Source: Gudongella sp046224405
GTDB taxonomy: Bacteria > Bacillota > Clostridia > Tissierellales > Tissierellaceae
Direction of reading: 5' to 3'
Length of the DNA: 64,000 nucleotides
Assembly: GCF_046224405.1 (NCBI RefSeq)
Contig: NZ_JBJXRK010000003.1
Coordinates: 62,001-126,000, forward strand
Numbering within the stretch: the first letter of the stretch is position 1; every line of letters starts with the position of its first letter. Below the pieces are notes generated by a model. It ran no database searches. It was not told the DNA's origin and saw only the letters and a program-made list of their open reading frames with translations. The position numbers and the translations under genes are program-made. This document shows, in pieces, positions 18,001 through 25,721 of this stretch.

Positions 18001-18672
18001 GAGGATATCAGGACAACCAAGAAAACCATTTCCGAACTGAAGCAAGGAATAAAGGAGTTGGGAAATGTAAATATCAGCTCCATAGAAGAATATGAAAATG
18101 TTCTTGAGAGATACGACTTTTTGAATAAGCAGGTAATTGACCTCAATGGTGCAAAAGAGGACATAGAATCCGTTGTAAAGGATATGGAGAAAAAGATGAG
18201 GGTGCAGTTTAGAAAATCTTTCCAGGAAATCAATGAAAGATTCAGTGAAACATTTTCAGTACTCTTCAAAGGTGGGAAAGCCAGATTGGAGATTGAAGAT
18301 GGTGATGACATTCTTACTGCAGGAATTGAAATAATGGCACAACCACCAGGAAAGAAGCTCCAAAGCCTTACGCTTCTATCTGGTGGAGAGAAATCTCTTA
18401 CTGCCGTTGCGCTTCTTTTCGCCATACTGAAAACAAGACCATCACCTTTCTGCATACTGGATGAAATTGACGCAGCCCTTGATGAGGCAAATATAAGCAG
18501 GTACACCTCGTATCTTAACAGTCTTGAGGATAATACTCAGTTTGTGCTAATAACACATAGGAAAACCACCATGGAGATTGCTGATGTATTGTATGGGGTT
18601 ACAATGGAAGAGGAAGGCGTCAGCAGAATGATTTCATTGAAGCTGAAGGACTACGACGAAATAGCAAGCTAG
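15097..18672 (+). CDS. smc: Chromosome partition protein SMC
   Basis: SMC forms the ring-shaped condensin with ScpA and ScpB that organises and segregates the chromosome. The 1191-residue length is typical. The Walker A motif GPNGSGKSNIADAIRW is at about residues 31-46, long coiled coils flank a hinge at about 500-655, and the C-terminal ATPase has LSGGEKSLTAVALLFAI (about 1094) and CILDEIDAALDEAN (about 1118). The start MYLKKVEIQGFKSF at 15097, with TGGAGTG upstream, matches the family; a GTG at 15064 would add 11 unrelated residues. smc-ftsY is a conserved order; the genes are 12 bases apart. Confidence 0.98.
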   Translation: MYLKKVEIQGFKSFAEKTEVVFNDRVTAIVGPNGSGKSNIADAIRWVLGEQSVKNLRGTRMEDIIFSGTEKRKALGYSEVTIIFDNSSGRIPIDYREVAVTRRMFRSGESEYYINKNSCRLKDIRELFMDTGVGKEGYSIIGQGKIDEILSNKPEDRRNIFEEAAGIVKYKSKKQEALRKLDRTQSNLTRIGDLLHEIKNQKENLQLEAEKAKEFQKLYGQLRRLDSSLSVYEVDRLKTKLADAEEKKAALENEKSIIEADSLQVEESYSTLKSRIEDLERVIEEKRTLKMESIQEFERSKNRVKILEEREIHLNKEVLRLNEEIEKGNEFLQVGDTRMDSSAIEIDRLSNEVRLLKEHLDEKFLQKKELDIRMLSLEKDINSRKNQLMSLYTSLSDKKSESNTILSFEDSIKGRLEILTEDENSISNKCKKLKIELDLKAEELDKLIESRGILEEKTGDIVDEIGRLRTSLSFEQSKLQEIQKELDTSASSQKLYKNMEKEYEGYYNSVKSLIKAINTNSELGDGFIGTVADLFTVDKKYMKAIEVALGSSIQNIVVTDDDSAKRMISYLKSEKKGRATFLPLNTVTGWEISIPDGDRKEFGLVGAASSILKNDSKYNKVFMNLLGRTIIAHSLEDAINYSKKSGFKSRIVTVDGEIINPGGSLTGGSAKNQSISILNRKHTLAELGGKIKKLKNHIDIKKSSIQEIELDLEQQLVTNEKLTEDMGSIKTRMTALEKEIDNMDYQYEIQIQSMESKKIEILGLKDELNELELRKKELNKDHTNLKNSHDKLEVEISELQKTFDESKKTKVILDNDITETRIKLNALEKSLGNFKERIQESELSISETKESVRIKEAELNRLQREISENTLEKIELAEYIQRQSTSEEEESGVLKDKVREKETQMKEFYQLQDRLRELTKRQTTVERELNKLEVDQAKAQLQIENILEKLENDYEITLAEAEKLYSEIEDIRTTKKTISELKQGIKELGNVNISSIEEYENVLERYDFLNKQVIDLNGAKEDIESVVKDMEKKMRVQFRKSFQEINERFSETFSVLFKGGKARLEIEDGDDILTAGIEIMAQPPGKKLQSLTLLSGGEKSLTAVALLFAILKTRPSPFCILDEIDAALDEANISRYTSYLNSLEDNTQFVLITHRKTTMEIADVLYGVTMEEEGVSRMISLKLKDYDEIAS

Positions 18673-18684
18673 GAGGCAATATGT

Positions 18685-19776
18685 ATGTTTAACTGGTTTA
18701 AAAAAGATAAGAAGAAACAGGAGGAATACAATCAGACACTGGAGTCTCTAAATACTGATAATGGAATTGATTTAGAAGATGAAGGAGATAGTTGTGAGAC
18801 TGTTGAGGATGAAGCTGTTTCAACCCATCAGATAGAAGATGAAGATTCCGGTTCTGTATCGGGAGGTATCCTTGAGAGATTGAAGAATGGGCTTTCAAAA
18901 ACAAGAAAGGACATGAGCAACAAAATAGAGGATATCATAAGTGGATACAAAGGAGTTGACGATGAACTCTTTGATGACCTGGAGGATGTACTTGTATCTG
19001 CTGATGTAGGTGTAAATCCTACCATGATGATAATTGACAGGTTGAGGGAGAGAGTCAGAGAGGAAAGAGTAAGTGATCCCAAGGAAGTCAAAGGACTTTT
19101 GAAGGATGAAATTAAGAAGCTTATGATGGAATCAGTACCTTCAAATGAGTTGAATCTCCTGCCACATCCATCAGTTCTGTTGGTGGTAGGGGTCAATGGA
19201 GTCGGTAAGACAACCACCATTGGCAAGCTTGCATATGGATTCAAGGAGAATGGGGAAAAGGTGCTCATTGCGGCTGGTGATACATTCAGAGCAGCAGCAA
19301 TAGAACAACTGGAGGAATGGAGCAACAGAGCGGGAGCAGAAATCATTTCACATACTGAAGGTTCAGATCCTGCGGCTGTAATATTCGATGGTATCCAGGC
19401 TGCAAAAGCAAGAAAAGCTGATATCTTGATATGTGACACAGCAGGAAGGCTTCACAATAAATCAAATCTTATGAATGAGCTGAACAAGATATTTAGAATA
19501 GTGGAAAGGGAGTATGGTGAAGCGACAAAGGAAGTTCTACTTGTTCTTGATGCCACTACTGGCCAAAACGCAATCAATCAAGCCAAGGTCTTCAAGGAGG
19601 TAGCAAATATTACTGGTGTAGCATTAACCAAGCTTGATGGAACTGCAAAAGGAGGGGTAGCAATTGCACTGCAAACCGAACTTAAGCTACCCATTAAGAT
19701 TATTGGAGTTGGAGAAAAGGTAGAAGATCTCCAGCCATTTGATACAGATAGTTTCATTGATGCTATTTTCGAATAA
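18685..19776 (+). CDS. ftsY: Signal recognition particle receptor FtsY
   Basis: FtsY is the membrane-associated receptor GTPase that docks SRP-ribosome complexes at the translocon. The 363-residue protein starts FNWFKKDKKKQ, has an acidic N-terminal A region of about 70 residues, and then the NG domain with GVNGVGKTTTIGKLA (about residue 168), DTAGRLHNKSNLMNEL and TKLDGTAKGG. AGGAGG lies 8 bases before ATG 18685; an ATG four bases earlier is out of frame and quickly stops. No terminator follows; a separate promoter precedes ylxM. Confidence 0.97.
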   Translation: MFNWFKKDKKKQEEYNQTLESLNTDNGIDLEDEGDSCETVEDEAVSTHQIEDEDSGSVSGGILERLKNGLSKTRKDMSNKIEDIISGYKGVDDELFDDLEDVLVSADVGVNPTMMIIDRLRERVREERVSDPKEVKGLLKDEIKKLMMESVPSNELNLLPHPSVLLVVGVNGVGKTTTIGKLAYGFKENGEKVLIAAGDTFRAAAIEQLEEWSNRAGAEIISHTEGSDPAAVIFDGIQAAKARKADILICDTAGRLHNKSNLMNELNKIFRIVEREYGEATKEVLLVLDATTGQNAINQAKVFKEVANITGVALTKLDGTAKGGVAIALQTELKLPIKIIGVGEKVEDLQPFDTDSFIDAIFE

Positions 19777-19779
19777 GTG

Positions 19780-19808
19780 TTGACAAAAAAGGTTAAATAA
19801 AATATCAT
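19780..19808 (+). promoter_or_regulatory. Promoter for ylxM-ffh
   Basis: TTGACA (19780-19785) is followed after 17 bases by TATCAT (19803-19808). The start would fall near 19815, inside the left arm of a 12-bp inverted repeat. Confidence 0.75.
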
Positions 19809-19839
19809 TATACTGTCAAGGATAATGCTTGACAGTATA
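19809..19839. repeat. 12-bp perfect inverted repeat before ylxM
   Basis: TATACTGTCAAG (19809-19820) and CTTGACAGTATA (19828-19839) are perfectly inverted around 7 bases. There is no T tract after it, so it is not a terminator for ftsY. It starts directly behind the -10 box of the ylxM promoter, so it could be an operator or a 5' leader hairpin. Its right arm contains another TTGACA, 17 bases before TAAAAT, but that -10 overlaps the ylxM start. Confidence 0.8.
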
Positions 19840-19855
19840 TTTAGTTGGTGATAAA

Positions 19856-20215
19856 ATGGAGAAGTTGGTTAGAATTGGAATATTATTTGACTTCTATGGA
19901 AAGCTCTTAAGTCCTAAACAATATCAGGTGATTGAGTTGTATTACTCTAATGACCTGACCCTTTCTGAAATTGGAGAAGTTCTTCAAATAAGCAGACAAG
20001 GTGTATTTGATACTCTTAAGCGGGCTGAAGATAAGCTTCTAAAGTATGAGGAGAAGCTTGGACTTGTAGATAAATTTTATGAGAGTCAGGAAGCTATACG
20101 TGAATCAAGGAATCTAGCACGAGAAATTTGTAAAATTGGGGAAAAGTCATCTGATGATGAAATAGTCAAAAAGGCTAAGTTGATTGAAAGCCTGATTTCT
20201 GACATTTTATTATAG
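19856..20215 (+). CDS. ylxM: UPF0122 protein YlxM (SRP-associated HTH protein)
   Basis: YlxM is a small helix-turn-helix protein encoded before ffh in Gram-positive bacteria and reported to modulate SRP GTPase activity in streptococci. The 119-residue protein has the sigma-70 region-4-like HTH in LSEIGEVLQISRQGVFDTLKRAE (given here in part; about residues 36-58), typical of UPF0122. The ATG at 19856 is preceded by GGTGAT; an in-frame TTG at 19829 lies inside the inverted repeat and is unlikely. It is 17 bases upstream of ffh. Confidence 0.93.
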   Translation: MEKLVRIGILFDFYGKLLSPKQYQVIELYYSNDLTLSEIGEVLQISRQGVFDTLKRAEDKLLKYEEKLGLVDKFYESQEAIRESRNLAREICKIGEKSSDDEIVKKAKLIESLISDILL

Positions 20216-20232
20216 ATATAGGAGGTTTCATT

Positions 20233-21573
20233 TTGGTATTTGAAAGTTTATCGGAAAAACTTCAGAATGCTTTGGGAAAGCTCAAAGGCAAGGGTAAGAT
20301 AAGTGAGAAAGATCTGGATGCAGCGCTTCGTGAAGTCAGATTGGCATTGTTGGAAGCTGATGTAAACTTTAAGGTTGTAAAGGATTTTATAAAAAAAATC
20401 AAGGAAAGAGCCTTAGGTGCTGAAGTTCTTGAAAGTCTGACTCCTGGACAGCAGGTAATAAAGATAGTAAATGATGAACTGACTGCTTTAATGGGGGACA
20501 AGGAAGTAAAGCTAAACATGGCCTCCACACCACCTACAGTAATATTGATGTGTGGTTTACAGGGTGCAGGTAAGACCACAACATCTGGAAAACTTGCAAA
20601 CAACCTGAAGAAGCAAAACAAGAGACCTCTGCTTGTAGCTTGTGACATTTATCGGCCGGCAGCCATAAAGCAGCTTGAAGTAGTCGGTGAGAAGGTAGGG
20701 GTGCCCGTTTTTTCAATGGGTGACAAGCACAATCCTGTGGACATAGCAAAGGCAGCTATGGAGCATGGCAAGAAAAATGGAAATGACGTAATTATTATAG
20801 ATACTGCAGGTAGACTTCACATTGATGAGAATCTGATGCAGGAAATAACTGAGATCAAAGAAGTGACAAATCCTGATGATATACTGTTGGTATTGGATGC
20901 AATGACAGGTCAGGACGCTGTAAATGTAGCGCAGTCATTCAACGACCAATTAAGCATTACAGGAGTTGTGCTCACCAAGCTGGATGGTGATGCAAGAGGT
21001 GGTGCGGCTCTATCCATTAGGGCTGTTACAGACAAACCCATAAAATTTGTGGGTATGGGTGAAAAGCTGGACCAATTGGAGCCATTTCATCCTGACAGGA
21101 TGTCATCAAGAATTCTTGGAATGGGTGATGTGCTAAGTCTAATTGAGAAAGCCCAATCAAACATCGACGAAAAGAAAGCTATGGAATTGGAAAAGAAAAT
21201 GAGAACTGCACAGTTCACATTTGATGATTTTCTAGATCAGCTTGAGCAGATGAAAAATATGGGTCCCTTGGATGAGATTCTAGGAATGATACCTGGTATG
21301 AACTCAAAAGCTTTGAAGGGTTTGAATGTTGACAACAGAGAACTTGCAAGGATAGAGGCAATAATCAAGTCAATGACAAAAAAAGAAAGAGACAATCCAG
21401 ATATTATTGATAGTAGCAGAAGAAAGAGAATTGCAACAGGAAGCGGTACAAATGTACAAGATGTCAATAAACTTTTAAAACAGTTTAAGGAAACAAAAAA
21501 AATGATGAAGAAGTTTTCTGACATGAGCAAACCATCGAAGAAAAAAGGGAAGATGGGTTTCCCCTTTTTCTAA
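20233..21573 (+). CDS. ffh: Signal recognition particle protein Ffh
   Basis: Ffh binds SRP RNA and hydrophobic signal sequences and targets ribosomes to FtsY. The 446-residue protein has the NG GTPase domain with GLQGAGKTTTSGKLA (about residue 108), DTAGRLHIDENLM and TKLDGDARGG, and a Met-rich M domain (about 300-446) with SRRKRIATGSGT, the SRP RNA-binding helix motif. The start is TTG at 20233, eight bases after AGGAGG; no ATG fits the conserved N-terminus. rpsP follows, as in Bacillus. Confidence 0.97.
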   Translation: MVFESLSEKLQNALGKLKGKGKISEKDLDAALREVRLALLEADVNFKVVKDFIKKIKERALGAEVLESLTPGQQVIKIVNDELTALMGDKEVKLNMASTPPTVILMCGLQGAGKTTTSGKLANNLKKQNKRPLLVACDIYRPAAIKQLEVVGEKVGVPVFSMGDKHNPVDIAKAAMEHGKKNGNDVIIIDTAGRLHIDENLMQEITEIKEVTNPDDILLVLDAMTGQDAVNVAQSFNDQLSITGVVLTKLDGDARGGAALSIRAVTDKPIKFVGMGEKLDQLEPFHPDRMSSRILGMGDVLSLIEKAQSNIDEKKAMELEKKMRTAQFTFDDFLDQLEQMKNMGPLDEILGMIPGMNSKALKGLNVDNRELARIEAIIKSMTKKERDNPDIIDSSRRKRIATGSGTNVQDVNKLLKQFKETKKMMKKFSDMSKPSKKKGKMGFPFF

Positions 21574-21606
21574 ATAGATACTAACTTGCAATGGGAGGTG
21601 AAATTA

Positions 21607-21891
21607 ATGGCTGTAAAAATAAGACTAAGAAGAATGGGTGCAAAAAAGACTCCTTTCTATAGAATTGTTGTAGCTGACTCAAGAGCACCAAGAGATGGTA
21701 GATTCATTGAGGAGCTGGGATACTACAATCCTCTTACTGAACCAAAAACAGTAAAGATAGACAATGAGAAGGCTGCTAAGTGGCTTAAGAATGGTGCAAA
21801 ACCAACTGAAACAGTTGAAAGACTATTTAAGAACAGTGGTTTGTACGAAACTGCTGAAGAAGTAACTGCTGAAGAAGAAACTGCTGAATAA
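21607..21891 (+). CDS. rpsP: 30S ribosomal protein S16
   Basis: S16 is an early-assembling small-subunit protein. The 94-residue product begins MAVKIRLRRMGAKKTPFYRI, the family N-terminus, and has a short Glu/Thr-rich C-terminal tail (about 80-94) repeating TAEE. GGGAGGTGAAA precedes the ATG; an earlier in-frame TTG at 21586 is not supported. It heads the rpsP-khpA-rimM-trmD group of ribosome maturation genes. Confidence 0.97.
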   Translation: MAVKIRLRRMGAKKTPFYRIVVADSRAPRDGRFIEELGYYNPLTEPKTVKIDNEKAAKWLKNGAKPTETVERLFKNSGLYETAEEVTAEEETAE

Positions 21892-21908
21892 TTTCGGAGG
21901 TGCAGATG

Positions 21909-22139
21909 ATGGGTGAATTAGTAGAATTTATTGCAAAGGCACTTGTAGATAATCCTGACGAAGTCAGTGTGAACGAAGTGGAAGGATCCCAATCAATTAT
22001 CATAGAATTGAAAGTTGCACCTGATGATATGGGAAAAATCATTGGTAAGCAGGGAAGAATAGCAAAGGCCATTAGAACAGTGGTAAAAGCGGCTGCTATC
22101 AAGGATAACAAGAGAGTGGTTGTTGAAATCATTCAATAA
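21909..22139 (+). CDS. khpA: KH-domain RNA-binding protein KhpA (YlqC)
   Basis: KhpA is a small KH protein that partners KhpB (Jag/EloR) and affects cell elongation and RNA levels in streptococci. The 76-residue protein carries the KH GxxG loop in IIGKQGRIAKAIRTV (about residues 43-57). Two adjacent ATGs (21906, 21909) follow GGAGG; the second has 8-base spacing and gives the family start MGELVEFIAKAL. It lies between rpsP and rimM, the usual place; ylqD of Bacillus is absent. Confidence 0.95.
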   Translation: MGELVEFIAKALVDNPDEVSVNEVEGSQSIIIELKVAPDDMGKIIGKQGRIAKAIRTVVKAAAIKDNKRVVVEIIQ

Positions 22140-22162
22140 TTTAAATATTGGCGGGTGTAAGG

Positions 22163-22663
22163 ATGGAGTACACAATAATTGGGAAAATTACGGGAACACA
22201 TGGAATTAAGGGAGACCTTAAGGTGTTCCCACTGACGGACTCAACCGACAGGTTTTTTGAACTGAAAAAGGCTTATTTAGGTGAAGAGAAGACAAAGCTA
22301 CAGATAAGTGGTGTGAAGCTTCACAAGGGAATGATATTGCTGAGGTTTCAAGATCATGATGATATTAACAAGGTTTTGGCCTTTAAGGATGAGTATATAT
22401 ATGTGGACGAAGAAGACAAAATCAAATTGCCTGAAAACCACTACTTCATTTCAGATCTTATTGGCTGTAGAGTCTATGATTTATCAGAGTCTTTTATAGG
22501 TAGTCTAACAGATGTAATCCAGAACTCGGCAAATGACGTTTATGTAGTAACTGCAGAAAACGGCAAGGAATACCTAATTCCAGCTGTTGAAGCTTTTATA
22601 GCTTCTGTGGATGTTTTAGACAAAAAAATAATTATTGATCCTATCGAAGGAATGATTGAATGA
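22163..22663 (+). CDS. rimM: 16S rRNA processing protein RimM
   Basis: RimM assists maturation of the 30S head around S19. The 166-residue protein has the N-terminal GKITGTHGIKGDLKV motif and a C-terminal PRC-barrel (about 90-166) with LIGCRVYD and EYLIPAVEAFI. The ATG at 22163 is preceded by only a weak GTAAGG site; an in-frame TTG at 22148 lacks family support. Its stop overlaps the trmD start (ATGA), so translation is coupled. Confidence 0.95.
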   Translation: MEYTIIGKITGTHGIKGDLKVFPLTDSTDRFFELKKAYLGEEKTKLQISGVKLHKGMILLRFQDHDDINKVLAFKDEYIYVDEEDKIKLPENHYFISDLIGCRVYDLSESFIGSLTDVIQNSANDVYVVTAENGKEYLIPAVEAFIASVDVLDKKIIIDPIEGMIE

Positions 22664-23394
22664 AAATCGATGTGTTGACCCTTTTTCCTGAAATATTTAA
22701 CATGTTAAGAGACTATAGCATAGTAGGAAGAGCAATTGATTCCGAAGCAATAGTAATTAATGCTGTAAATATCAGGGACTTTTCCACAGACAAGCATAAG
22801 AGGGTGGATGATTATCCCTATGGTGGAGGCAAGGGAATGGTTATGAAGCCTGAACCAATCTACTCTGCCATACAAAATTGCAAAAAAGATAATTCACGGG
22901 TAATATACCTTTCACCTCAAGGTAGGATCCTAACACAATCATTGGTAAAGGAACTGTCCGGCGAAGATCATCTCATTCTTCTGGCCGGGCATTATGAAGG
23001 TGTAGACAATAGAATCATAGAGAATTATGTTGATGATGAGATTTCAATTGGAGATTATGTTTTAACTGGTGGAGAGCTGCCTGCCATGGTGTTGATTGAT
23101 ACAATCAGCAGACTAATGCCAGGTGTTTTATCATCTGAGGAATCATACGAGATAGAATCTCATTACGAGGGACTACTGGAGTATCCTCAATACACAAGGC
23201 CAAGAGTGTTTATGGGTAATAAGGTACCAGATGTCCTTTTGAGTGGAGATCACTCTAAAATTAACATGTGGAGACAGGTAAGTGCACTTCGCACTACTTT
23301 CATGAAAAGGCCTGACATGCTGATGAGAATGAAAAACCCCGAGGAACAGCTGGATCTAATGGATTCATTGTTGAAGCTAATTGGGAAAAGATAG
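22660..23394 (+). CDS. trmD: tRNA (guanine37-N1)-methyltransferase TrmD
   Basis: TrmD methylates N1 of G37 next to the anticodon and prevents frameshifting. The 244-residue protein has the SPOUT knot motifs: GGGKGMVMKPEP, YLSPQGR, LLAGHYEGVDNRII and SIGDYVLTGGELPA, the last forming the SAM-binding trefoil knot. It overlaps rimM by 4 bases. The stop is followed at once by the -35 box of the rplS promoter, so rplS can be transcribed independently. Confidence 0.98.
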   Translation: MKIDVLTLFPEIFNMLRDYSIVGRAIDSEAIVINAVNIRDFSTDKHKRVDDYPYGGGKGMVMKPEPIYSAIQNCKKDNSRVIYLSPQGRILTQSLVKELSGEDHLILLAGHYEGVDNRIIENYVDDEISIGDYVLTGGELPAMVLIDTISRLMPGVLSSEESYEIESHYEGLLEYPQYTRPRVFMGNKVPDVLLSGDHSKINMWRQVSALRTTFMKRPDMLMRMKNPEEQLDLMDSLLKLIGKR

Positions 23395-23423
23395 TTGAAT
23401 TGAATGTACCGGTATGCTATAAT
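23395..23423 (+). promoter_or_regulatory. Promoter of rplS
   Basis: TTGAAT (23395-23400) and a perfect TATAAT (23418-23423) are separated by 17 bases, beginning directly after the trmD stop codon. Confidence 0.82.
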
Positions 23424-23429
23424 ACCTAG

Positions 23430-23485
23430 GGTATAAGTAAGGACGGTCCTCTGCTTGCAGGGCATGAACGTCTAGGTAGAAGGGA
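23430..23485 (+). promoter_or_regulatory. Probable L19 leader (structured 5' UTR of rplS)
   Basis: The roughly 60-base leader folds on paper into nested helices: GACG (23442-23445) with CGTC (23469-23472), enclosing a hairpin CCTCTG/CAGGG (23448-23462). L19 autoregulatory leaders are known upstream of rplS in Firmicutes; assignment here rests on position and pairing, not on a covariance search. Confidence 0.5.
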
Positions 23486-23494
23486 GGATGCAAA

Positions 23495-23842
23495 ATGGAT
23501 ATAATTAAAATGCTTGAAGATGAACAATTGAGAAATGATCTCCCTGAGTTTAACGTTGGAGACACAGTACAGGTTCACTACAGAGTAGTTGAAGGTACAA
23601 GAGAAAGAATTCAGATTTTCGAAGGTACTGTAATAAAGGTTCAAGGTGGAGGAGCAAGAGAAACTTTTACTGTTAGAAGACTTTCATATGGAGTAGGAGT
23701 AGAAAGAACTTTCCCAATCCACTCACCAAGAATTGAAAAACTGGTTGTTACCAGAAAAGGTAAGGTAAGAAGAGCTAAGTTGTACTACCTAAGAGAGAGA
23801 CAAGGTAAGTCTGCTAAAGTTAAAGAGAAAAGATTTTATTAA
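23495..23842 (+). CDS. rplS: 50S ribosomal protein L19
   Basis: L19 sits at the subunit interface of the large subunit. The 115-residue protein has the family pattern FNVGDTVQVHYRVVEG, RIQIFEGTVI, and GVGVERTFPIHSP near the middle, ending in KGKVRRAKLYYLRERQGK. GGGAGGATG precedes the ATG by the normal distance. It has its own promoter and leader and is followed immediately by a terminator, so it is probably transcribed both alone and from upstream. Confidence 0.98.
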   Translation: MDIIKMLEDEQLRNDLPEFNVGDTVQVHYRVVEGTRERIQIFEGTVIKVQGGGARETFTVRRLSYGVGVERTFPIHSPRIEKLVVTRKGKVRRAKLYYLRERQGKSAKVKEKRFY

Positions 23843-23872
23843 TGGGACTGTTTCAGTCCCAATTTTTATTTA
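23843..23872 (+). terminator. Intrinsic terminator after rplS
   Basis: TGGGACTG (23843-23850) pairs with CAGTCCCA (23854-23861) around TTT, followed by ATTTTTATTT. It begins directly after the stop codon. Confidence 0.92.
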
Positions 23873-23885
23873 AGTGGGTGTTAGA

Positions 23886-24749
23886 ATGAGCATGAACATT
23901 AACTGGTATCCAGGGCACATGAAAAAAACAAGAGAATCAATACAGAAGAACCTTAAAATGATTGATATTGTCTTTGAGCTTCTAGATGCAAGAATACCTT
24001 ACAGTAGCCAAAATCCAGTTATTGATTCCGTTGTTGGAAACAAGCCAAGGATAGTACTTCTGAACAAATCAGACCTGGCCGATACAAATGGAAATAGACA
24101 GTGGCAGGAGCACTACAGGAGCTTAGGTATCTCTTCCATTCTTATAAACTCTTTGTCAGGCAAGGGAGTGGATGATCTGGTTGTAGAAGCCAGAAGAGTA
24201 ATGGATGAAAAGAGGGTAAACAATGCTAAGAGAGGAATCATAAATCAGCCAATTAGAGCTATGATCCTTGGGATACCCAATGTTGGAAAGTCAACCCTTA
24301 TAAACAGCTTGGCAGGTAGAAAGAGTGCAAAAACAGGAAATAGACCTGGCATAACAAAAACAAATCAGTGGATTAAGACCAAAGGTGGGATAGAACTTCT
24401 GGATACACCAGGAATCCTTTGGCCAAAGTTCGAAGAGGAGCAGGTGGGAATAAATCTTGCCTTTACTGGAGCAATCAAGGATGAAATACTTGATACAGAA
24501 ACCTTGGCGCTAAAGCTCATTGAAAAGCTAATGATCGTCAAGCCACAGGCACTTGTTGAAAGATACAGGATTGAGATGGGCAGTGAAAATGAACCTCTAT
24601 CGGTGATGGAGGCAATCGCTACCAAAAGAGGCTGTCTGTTAAAGGGTGGCAACTTTGATTATGAAAAGGTAAGTAGAATTATTCTCGATGAGTTTAGAAG
24701 GGGAATGATGGGTAAAATTACTCTTGAGTACCCTAAGAGAGGTGAATGA
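23886..24749 (+). CDS. rbgA: Ribosome biogenesis GTPase RbgA (YlqF)
   Basis: RbgA is needed for late assembly of the 50S subunit. The 287-residue protein has the circularly permuted GTPase order: LLNKSDL (G4, about residue 60) comes before GIPNVGKSTLINSL (G1, about 130) and DTPG (G3, about 175), as in all RbgA proteins. The N-terminus INWYPGHMKKTRE is diagnostic. The ATG at 23886 follows GTGGGTG; a GTG at 23874 is part of that site. The gene overlaps the ribosome binding site of rnhB. Confidence 0.96.
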   Translation: MSMNINWYPGHMKKTRESIQKNLKMIDIVFELLDARIPYSSQNPVIDSVVGNKPRIVLLNKSDLADTNGNRQWQEHYRSLGISSILINSLSGKGVDDLVVEARRVMDEKRVNNAKRGIINQPIRAMILGIPNVGKSTLINSLAGRKSAKTGNRPGITKTNQWIKTKGGIELLDTPGILWPKFEEEQVGINLAFTGAIKDEILDTETLALKLIEKLMIVKPQALVERYRIEMGSENEPLSVMEAIATKRGCLLKGGNFDYEKVSRIILDEFRRGMMGKITLEYPKRGE

Positions 24750-24750
24750 T

Positions 24751-25362
24751 TTGTTCGAGATTGAGCAGAAACTTTTTTTTGAAGGGCACAAGCTAGTTGC
24801 ATGCATCGATGAAGTGGGCAGAGGTTGTCTCTACGGTGATGTAGTTGCAGGTGCTGTAATACTTCCAGCTGGGTTTACCATCGATGGAGTAAAGGATTCC
24901 AAGAAGCTAAGTGAGAAGAAGAGAGAGAACCTTTTTGAAATTATAAAAAGTGAGTCCGTCGCTTATGGTTTTGGAGTGGTTGGTCCCGAAGTGATAGACA
25001 AAATCAATATTAGGCAGGCTACAAGATTGGCTATGAAGCTTGCATTGAATAATTTAAGGGATCGAGATGGGAATAGAATCACTCCCTCCTATGTCCTTGT
25101 GGATGCAGAGGATGTTGATACAAACATTCCTCAGAAAGCGGTTATTGATGGAGATAATCTGGTTCATGGAATTTCAGCTGCATCCATACTTGCTAAGGTG
25201 TATAGGGATAGGATGTGTCAGGAATGGGATATGGTACACCCAGGCTATGATCTCGCCAAGAACAAGGGCTATGGAACCAAGAACCACAGGGATGCACTGG
25301 TTGAACTTGGTCCAACCAACAGACATAGAATGACATTTTTAAAGAACATTCTGAGAGGATAA
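24751..25362 (+). CDS. rnhB: Ribonuclease HII
   Basis: RNase HII removes RNA primers and single ribonucleotides from DNA. The 203-residue protein has the catalytic ACIDEVGRGCLYGDVV motif (Asp and Glu), YVLVDAE with the third acidic residue, and SILAKVYRDRM with the fourth. I place the start at TTG 24751, five bases after AGAGGTGA and two bases after the rbgA stop; the longer frame from TTG 24724 lies within rbgA. The start is therefore less certain than the identity. yraN follows after 2 bases. Confidence 0.95.
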   Translation: MFEIEQKLFFEGHKLVACIDEVGRGCLYGDVVAGAVILPAGFTIDGVKDSKKLSEKKRENLFEIIKSESVAYGFGVVGPEVIDKINIRQATRLAMKLALNNLRDRDGNRITPSYVLVDAEDVDTNIPQKAVIDGDNLVHGISAASILAKVYRDRMCQEWDMVHPGYDLAKNKGYGTKNHRDALVELGPTNRHRMTFLKNILRG

Positions 25363-25364
25363 AT

Positions 25365-25721
25365 ATGAAATCACACATAAAAACAGGAAGATTAGGAGAA
25401 CAGTTAGCTCTTGACTATCTCAACAACAAGGGCTATAGCGTTCTTGAAACAAATTACCGCAACAAAATCGGTGAAGTTGATATTATTGCATATGATAAGG
25501 ATATACTTGCCTTTATTGAGGTCAAAACCAGAATGGGAACTGATTATGGGTACGCCTACGAATCCGTTAACTCCAGAAAACAAAAGAAAATAGCAAATAC
25601 TTGTCTGATGTACCTGCAGAAAAACAAGCTGTATGATGTTCAGGTAAGGTTTGATGTTATTGAAGTATATCCCATGGAGAAGAAAACTATAAACCATTTT
25701 GAAAACGCTTTTTCATTGTAA
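25365..25721 (+). CDS. yraN: UPF0102 protein YraN (nuclease-fold)
   Basis: YraN proteins have a restriction-endonuclease-like fold, with no firmly proven function. The 118-residue protein has GRLGEQLALDYLNNKGY at the N-terminus, then NKIGEVDIIAYD and LAFIEVKTR, which supply the E, D, and ExK residues of the PD-(D/E)xK core. GAGAGGAT precedes the ATG. It lies between rnhB and comM, next to dprA: the comM-dprA-yraN cluster is frequent and suggests a role in DNA uptake or repair. Confidence 0.92.
   Translation: MKSHIKTGRLGEQLALDYLNNKGYSVLETNYRNKIGEVDIIAYDKDILAFIEVKTRMGTDYGYAYESVNSRKQKKIANTCLMYLQKNKLYDVQVRFDVIEVYPMEKKTINHFENAFSL

Noticed and set aside
17955..18506. 183-codon minus-strand frame opposite the end of smc
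   Set aside because: It overlaps the invariant SMC ATPase motifs and has no plausible start region.
18828..19439. 203-codon minus-strand frame opposite ftsY
   Set aside because: It is the mirror of the conserved FtsY GTPase coding sequence, with no independent start signal or family pattern.
19829..19857. Second promoter TTGACA-17-TAAAAT within the ylxM upstream repeat
   Set aside because: The -10 box overlaps the ylxM start codon, so its transcript would begin inside the gene; the TTGACA arises from the inverted repeat.
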